Positions 59,545 to 64,000 of a DNA stretch of 64,000 nucleotides are shown piece by piece (the stretch's first letter is position 1; each line of letters starts with the position of its first letter). The DNA comes from Hymenolepis diminuta (lineage: Eukaryota; Platyhelminthes; Cestoda; Cyclophyllidea; Hymenolepididae), in contig CAADRB010000022.1 of NCBI GenBank assembly GCA_900708905.1, positions 1,451,895 through 1,515,894 of the forward strand. Direction: 5' to 3'. The position numbers were made by a program, and so were the translations under genes. Under the pieces are notes generated by a model. It saw nothing but the letters and a program-made list of their open reading frames with translations, was not told the origin of the DNA and did no database searches.

Positions 59545-59640
59545 GCCTATTTAATTCACTTTATAATACCTAAATTTATTGACCAACTGATTAAACCAAG
59601 TGATCGATCACGGCATTTGTTCAATTTTTATGCCCTAGGA
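59545..59640 (-). repeat. Possible dispersed repeat fragment (catgaccaatcg family), reversed
   Basis: The reverse complement reads gccgtgatcgatcacttggtttaatcagttggtcaa, similar to the core aatcg-gg-attaaatcaat-ggtcaat. Confidence 0.3.
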
Positions 59641-61480
59641 ACACAAGTATAGCAAGAGACTTTTAAACAAAACAGAACTCGAGGGGAACTGTAATAATAA
59701 CGCTACTAATAATAGGAGATACAATAGCATCTCTATCAGCTTCTGTTATTTTTAACATTCAAACATTATCATTTTGCCCTAATTCAATCACTACGGCCGA
59801 ATTCTACTTCATCTAACGCTGTTCAATGCTAGTATTTTGTAAAATTAATTTGCTATTATTTTATTAGAAGAGTGCATTTAGAAAGTGCAACTGACTACCA
59901 AGTGCACTTTGTTTGCATCAGAATTCTGTAAGGATGATTTATTAAACATAATTTATTCGGTTGATTTAATTAAATAATCAGAAAAAAACAGTGCAGTATT
60001 TAGGATTGATTTGATTTAACCAATGCGAGTAATGACAGAATATTAATTAACAAAGAAAAAATATTTTTATTGCATTAGGGAAGAAACAAGGTACAACATG
60101 AAGAAAATGCTTTGGTTATTGAGCATTTGGAAGGGAGTTTGAAATGCTACTTTAAATTCTGTGATTTCAAATTTATCGTAAAGTCATATTAATATAGTCA
60201 CTCTCAGGCATATCATAAAGGTATGGAGGTGTCAAAGTTTAAAATCAACATGCGATATAATGCCGTATTCGCCAGCATTTTGTTAAACCGTTTAGGACTC
60301 CATGATAGTTCTGGGTGGTCTTTGCGTTGATTTCAGCATGTAATCTTGTACTGACTCATAACTGTCTTTGCTCTCGAACAAACGGTTCCCGAATTTGAAA
60401 TTGAGCTAAAATAACTTCAAAAGCACTCGATCATTTAAAAATGTGAATAACTTTCAATGATATTAGGTTTCAATGTTAATTAAAAATTACTTTTCTGTTT
60501 GCAATTATATTTATTTTAATACTTTACATAAATGAGTATAAATCTCACCGGACTATTTATGCGTCGACATGAAAATTTTTCAATCGTAACCGAGGTTCGA
60601 AAACCTCCATTAGAGGAATTGATTTGACTAAATTTCTCCTTTGATGCTCACATTTTTAAACTAATCTCAAATAATTAAAGCAAAGGTAATTAAATTTTTA
60701 TCTTAGTAGCTAATTATAGTGTTTTTAAATGAGTGTTGTTAAGACAACACGAATCTCAAGGGAATTTGGGCTCCAGGTTTGGACTAATGAATGGATTAGA
60801 CATCTACGTTATCATTTCAGTGTATAAAAAAGAGTATAAAATAGAGAAACATATACTCAGTCTTGTCTCTCTAGAAAAGCCACACCTTGACAATAAAAAG
60901 GATTTGAATTCTATTTTTATTTGCCTTTCCTGAATGACATTTGTCTCAATTGGAAAATATGACTCAGACTTTATTTTGTTTAAAACCACCCTTTTTTATA
61001 GCAAATATTGAGGTTCGCCCGAATATTCTTTATTGTGGATCCGTTTCACTTTTGGTATATCAATCCTGATTCCAATTGCTAACCATTTAAAATAAATTAT
61101 ATTATATCTATATGTAAATAAAACTGCTTTTACCCATGTAAAGCAAAAATTCAATTTTCCTTATTTGATCACGCGAAATAGTAAAAATTTTCAAATTAAA
61201 GGATGAGAAGTTAGGATCTAGTAGAGTTAGAGATAGAAAATAATTTTCATGGAATTAAAAATCTAACTATTCGAATTCTGAGTCCCTCATAATGTTCAGA
61301 TTTTAGTTTGTGTGAATAAGTCATTGCATCATATTCTAATGTTCCAAGGTCCAAATTTCCAGTTTTGACATCCAGTTTCTTGAGCGATAATTTAGAGCTT
61401 ACTGATAACTTGATTAAATTGGTAGGGTGATCATTTTATCGCGATAAATTTCTATCTGTTAACAGACAGTTGTGTCCATT
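59641..61480. other. Intergenic, nothing recognised
   Basis: Short AT-rich frames only. At 59131-59403 two long frames overlap on the same strand after a possible acceptor (ttttcgtttag). Neither has a motif. Confidence 0.4.
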
Positions 61481-61484
61481 TTTG

Positions 61485-61735
61485 TATTTTTACAGAGGAA
61501 TTGGAGCTAATTAAACTGAAAACCTCGTCAGCCAGTGGGAGGACGCTTGCCAGCGCGCAGGCGAACCAGGAAAACATGGGCATACGTTGGACCAAAAAGA
61601 AGTTATATCCTGAGATATACTCAACCACAATCCCATGTTTCTTAAAATGGAACCGGCCTTTATGGCAAGATAATGGCTTCCTCTCAATTTTGTACCCTTC
61701 GATATTTCTTGGACTACAATCTTCCATAGATTTGT
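61485..61735 (+). repeat. Dispersed repeat family (gagatatactca), longest open copy
   Basis: After tttttacag, a frame stays open for 78 codons. It matches the non-coding copy at 58.4 kb in DNA, so it is repeat-derived rather than a gene. G+C is higher than the flanks. Confidence 0.45.
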
Positions 61736-64000
61736 AAGCCTTTATAATCTTTTCTTCTATCTTACCTTGTCCATAGAATGTTCCATAATTTATTACGGAA
61801 CATTATATTATATTATATTTAAATACTAAAATGAATAGAATTTGGAATGCCATTATCAATCGAGAAGTAAATTTTAGCCGAGAAGTGGAGAGCTTACTCT
61901 TCTCATTAACGCCTTGGTAATTGCTCTGGTCGTACTAATAGTAACATTATAGAATCAAGATGAATATAAGTTTACCAGAGCAGATCAGTTTCTAATAATT
62001 TTAGAGAATTTTGGGAAATATTTTGTGCTTACCTGATTATCTCTGACGCATATCAAATGCGCGAGTATCAAACCATTCTCTCAAATTAAAAATCAAATCT
62101 CAAAACTCTGACCTTTTTAAAACGTGAATGACTGTAAGTTGAAAAAATACACATCGGTTTTGGGTTCAGCATTTTCAAGAAAATATTCACATTCTACTTT
62201 GCACAACAAATACTTCTTCACTCTACGTCACTTATACTTCAACAAATATTCGCAAACACTTATATAGAGTTTTCATTCTTGATCAGATACTGCAAACTGG
62301 AATCAGATTCGTTGCATTATAAGTCAAATAAGTGGTTGACATTTCTGTCACATTTAAAACCAACTTTAGTGGACTTTCCTTAAAATTTCCCAGGTTCAGA
62401 GTTCGTTGTTTTTCACAACTGTTTGATTAATTTACTCCTTATGATTTTGACGAATGAACGAAAGTATTCTTTCCCCTACTTTTTTCGGCTTTTAGCGATA
62501 CATCTGTTATGTTCGGATCTTTCTCATTAAATGGCACAGATTTAAAATCCAGGCTCGAAAATTGGAAACTATCCAATAAGACCAAGAATAACAGATCTGT
62601 GCGGAAATCGCGCTTATTGATAATTGGTTACAATAGTGTAAATAGTTGGGTTAACTTAGTTGATTTGTTAAACCGCTGGAGTTATTAGTATTAGTTTTCC
62701 TTTTTACTAGTGGGTAACAAAATAGTTGCTCTTTGTTTATTTTACGTCAATTAACCTTGTTTACTTTGCTTTTCAGGACAAAAGTATCAAGCACCAACAC
62801 TCCAATTGTGTTTACATCATTAATCAATCTGCGTTATTCGCTTAACCCTAGAAATCACATACTTTTCAATCTGTGAAAAATTAAGTCGTCTGTGGTGTAT
62901 ATTGGAGGAATAAATGAAAAATTAATAATTTCGACATTGGACTCTTGTGAATTATGCTATGTCAAAATCTCATCAGTCAGTACTTATCCAGTTAGTACTT
63001 TTGCAATCAGAAGAAAACACATTGAAATGATGCGAGAGCTATCTAAACTTTGTGCTAATCACTAAGTTCTAGACATAGTGGTCGTGAAAAGAAATCATAA
63101 ACCCGTGTGACAAATCCGAAAATTTTAACTTTGGAACATTAGAAAATGGGGCGGGGAATTATACCCGCTAAGTAAATACGATATGATAAAATTCCAAACA
63201 CCAGTGAAGTAAGCCACTTGATACCCTGACTTTGACTTCTTTCACTTCCTCAAGATTTTTTTATTGAATCCTCCATCCAAATGCTTTCTGACGCACATAT
63301 TTGGCGTTGTCCATTGTAATAATGGCCACTTTGATCCTCTCTTTAATGTTAAAGAAAACCTTTCAGAATTTTTCATTTAGTGTATTCCTTAAAATGTTTT
63401 ATGCATTGGCCTGCTCAGTGCATGGCTATCTTTCATCTAGTAAAGGAGTTTTAATTCGGATAGTTAGTAATTTTCAAGTCAACTGCCCGAGAACACTCGC
63501 TTCACCTTCAGGAACGCAGGTTAATCATTCCTAACAGTATCGATTAATCGGTTACTCTTTATTTACTTAGGTCTCTTCAGAGTCTAAACAGCCCTGAAGC
63601 AGGCTAAGTGATGTTATGAAAATTATTGAAACGAAAGGAAAAAAGACTAGCCCCTAAAAATTCTGATTATCTAATAAAGAATGTAAAGACTGGACAAGTC
63701 ACTGAACAAGGTTAGCCATGACCTTCTGAAAATCATTGTGAAATTACGCATTTTATTAGCTGCCTGCCACCACCTATGGTCGGTGTTTTAGTGACAGACT
63801 TAGAATATTCGGACCTGATGTAAGGGAAGATTGATTTTAATTATTTTAATGACGGTGACGTTGGAAATAAGAGCTGAGATTGGCATATCTACACACTAAA
63901 TAATAACAATAATAATCCATCTAGCTACGGATGATTGTGTACTATTAAACAGCCCAGACTTCACGAATGGATATTAAGTACGCTAGTGTGCTTGGAATAT
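61736..64000. other. Intergenic to window end, nothing recognised
   Basis: AT-rich. A 77-codon plus frame at 63301-63534 starts at TTG and has no motif. Confidence 0.5.

Noticed and set aside
60585..60620. GAGGTTCGAAAACCTC resembling a tRNA T-arm
   Set aside because: A neat small hairpin, but the upstream sequence has no D-arm, anticodon arm or acceptor stem.
1..64000. CRISPR arrays, bacterial operons, rRNA genes, viral insertions
   Set aside because: The genes have spliceosomal introns and animal families. No regularly spaced repeats, no rRNA and no recognisable viral genes were seen.

Overview
The window looks like nuclear DNA of a parasitic flatworm, more likely a tapeworm than a fluke. 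This is inferred from gene architecture and composition, since no species-diagnostic marker is present. The sequence is roughly two-thirds A+T by eye, gene-poor and intergenic-rich. Genes mix tiny introns (35, 37, 39 and 52 nt) with kilobase introns, and one gene has an AG directly before its ATG, as in spliced-leader trans-splicing.

Layout. 1-19.9 kb is almost gene-free, apart from a single-exon two-helix membrane protein (2325-3029, minus) and scattered old repeats. 19.9-25.1 kb, all minus strand, holds an unrecognised 182-residue (or longer) protein, a candidate two-exon 66-residue protein with a hairpin in its 52-nt intron and interleaved inverted repeats upstream, and a multi-exon NOL4-family nuclear protein. 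28.1-31.1 kb, plus strand, holds a two-exon unrecognised charged protein followed by PTRHD1. 35.3-38.2 kb, minus strand, holds a large intronless ankyrin-repeat protein with a serine-rich tail. 41.3-43.8 kb, plus strand, holds a five-exon myosin essential light chain with two apparent GC-AG introns. 46.7-51.9 kb, plus strand, holds a complete seven-exon Derlin-1. Its 4.1-kb last intron contains an internally deleted mariner element and a 5-base assembly gap.

52-64 kb contains no gene I can support. It holds a coding-like decayed stretch, the broken 3' end of a non-LTR reverse transcriptase, and several dispersed repeats. At least four repeat families recur in the window: tRNA-like SINE fragments, a unit of about 230-270 bp at 39.75, 44.98 and 45.25 kb, a family with a core like catgaccaatcg..aattaaatcaat, and a family at 57.5, 58.4 and 61.5 kb. 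The recognised genes are housekeeping or structural: Derlin-1 in ER-associated degradation, PTRHD1 in the peptidyl-tRNA hydrolase family, essential light chain in myosin, and NOL4-like in the nucleus. They do not form one pathway. Exon joins were made by reading frame and splice sites only, with no transcript data.
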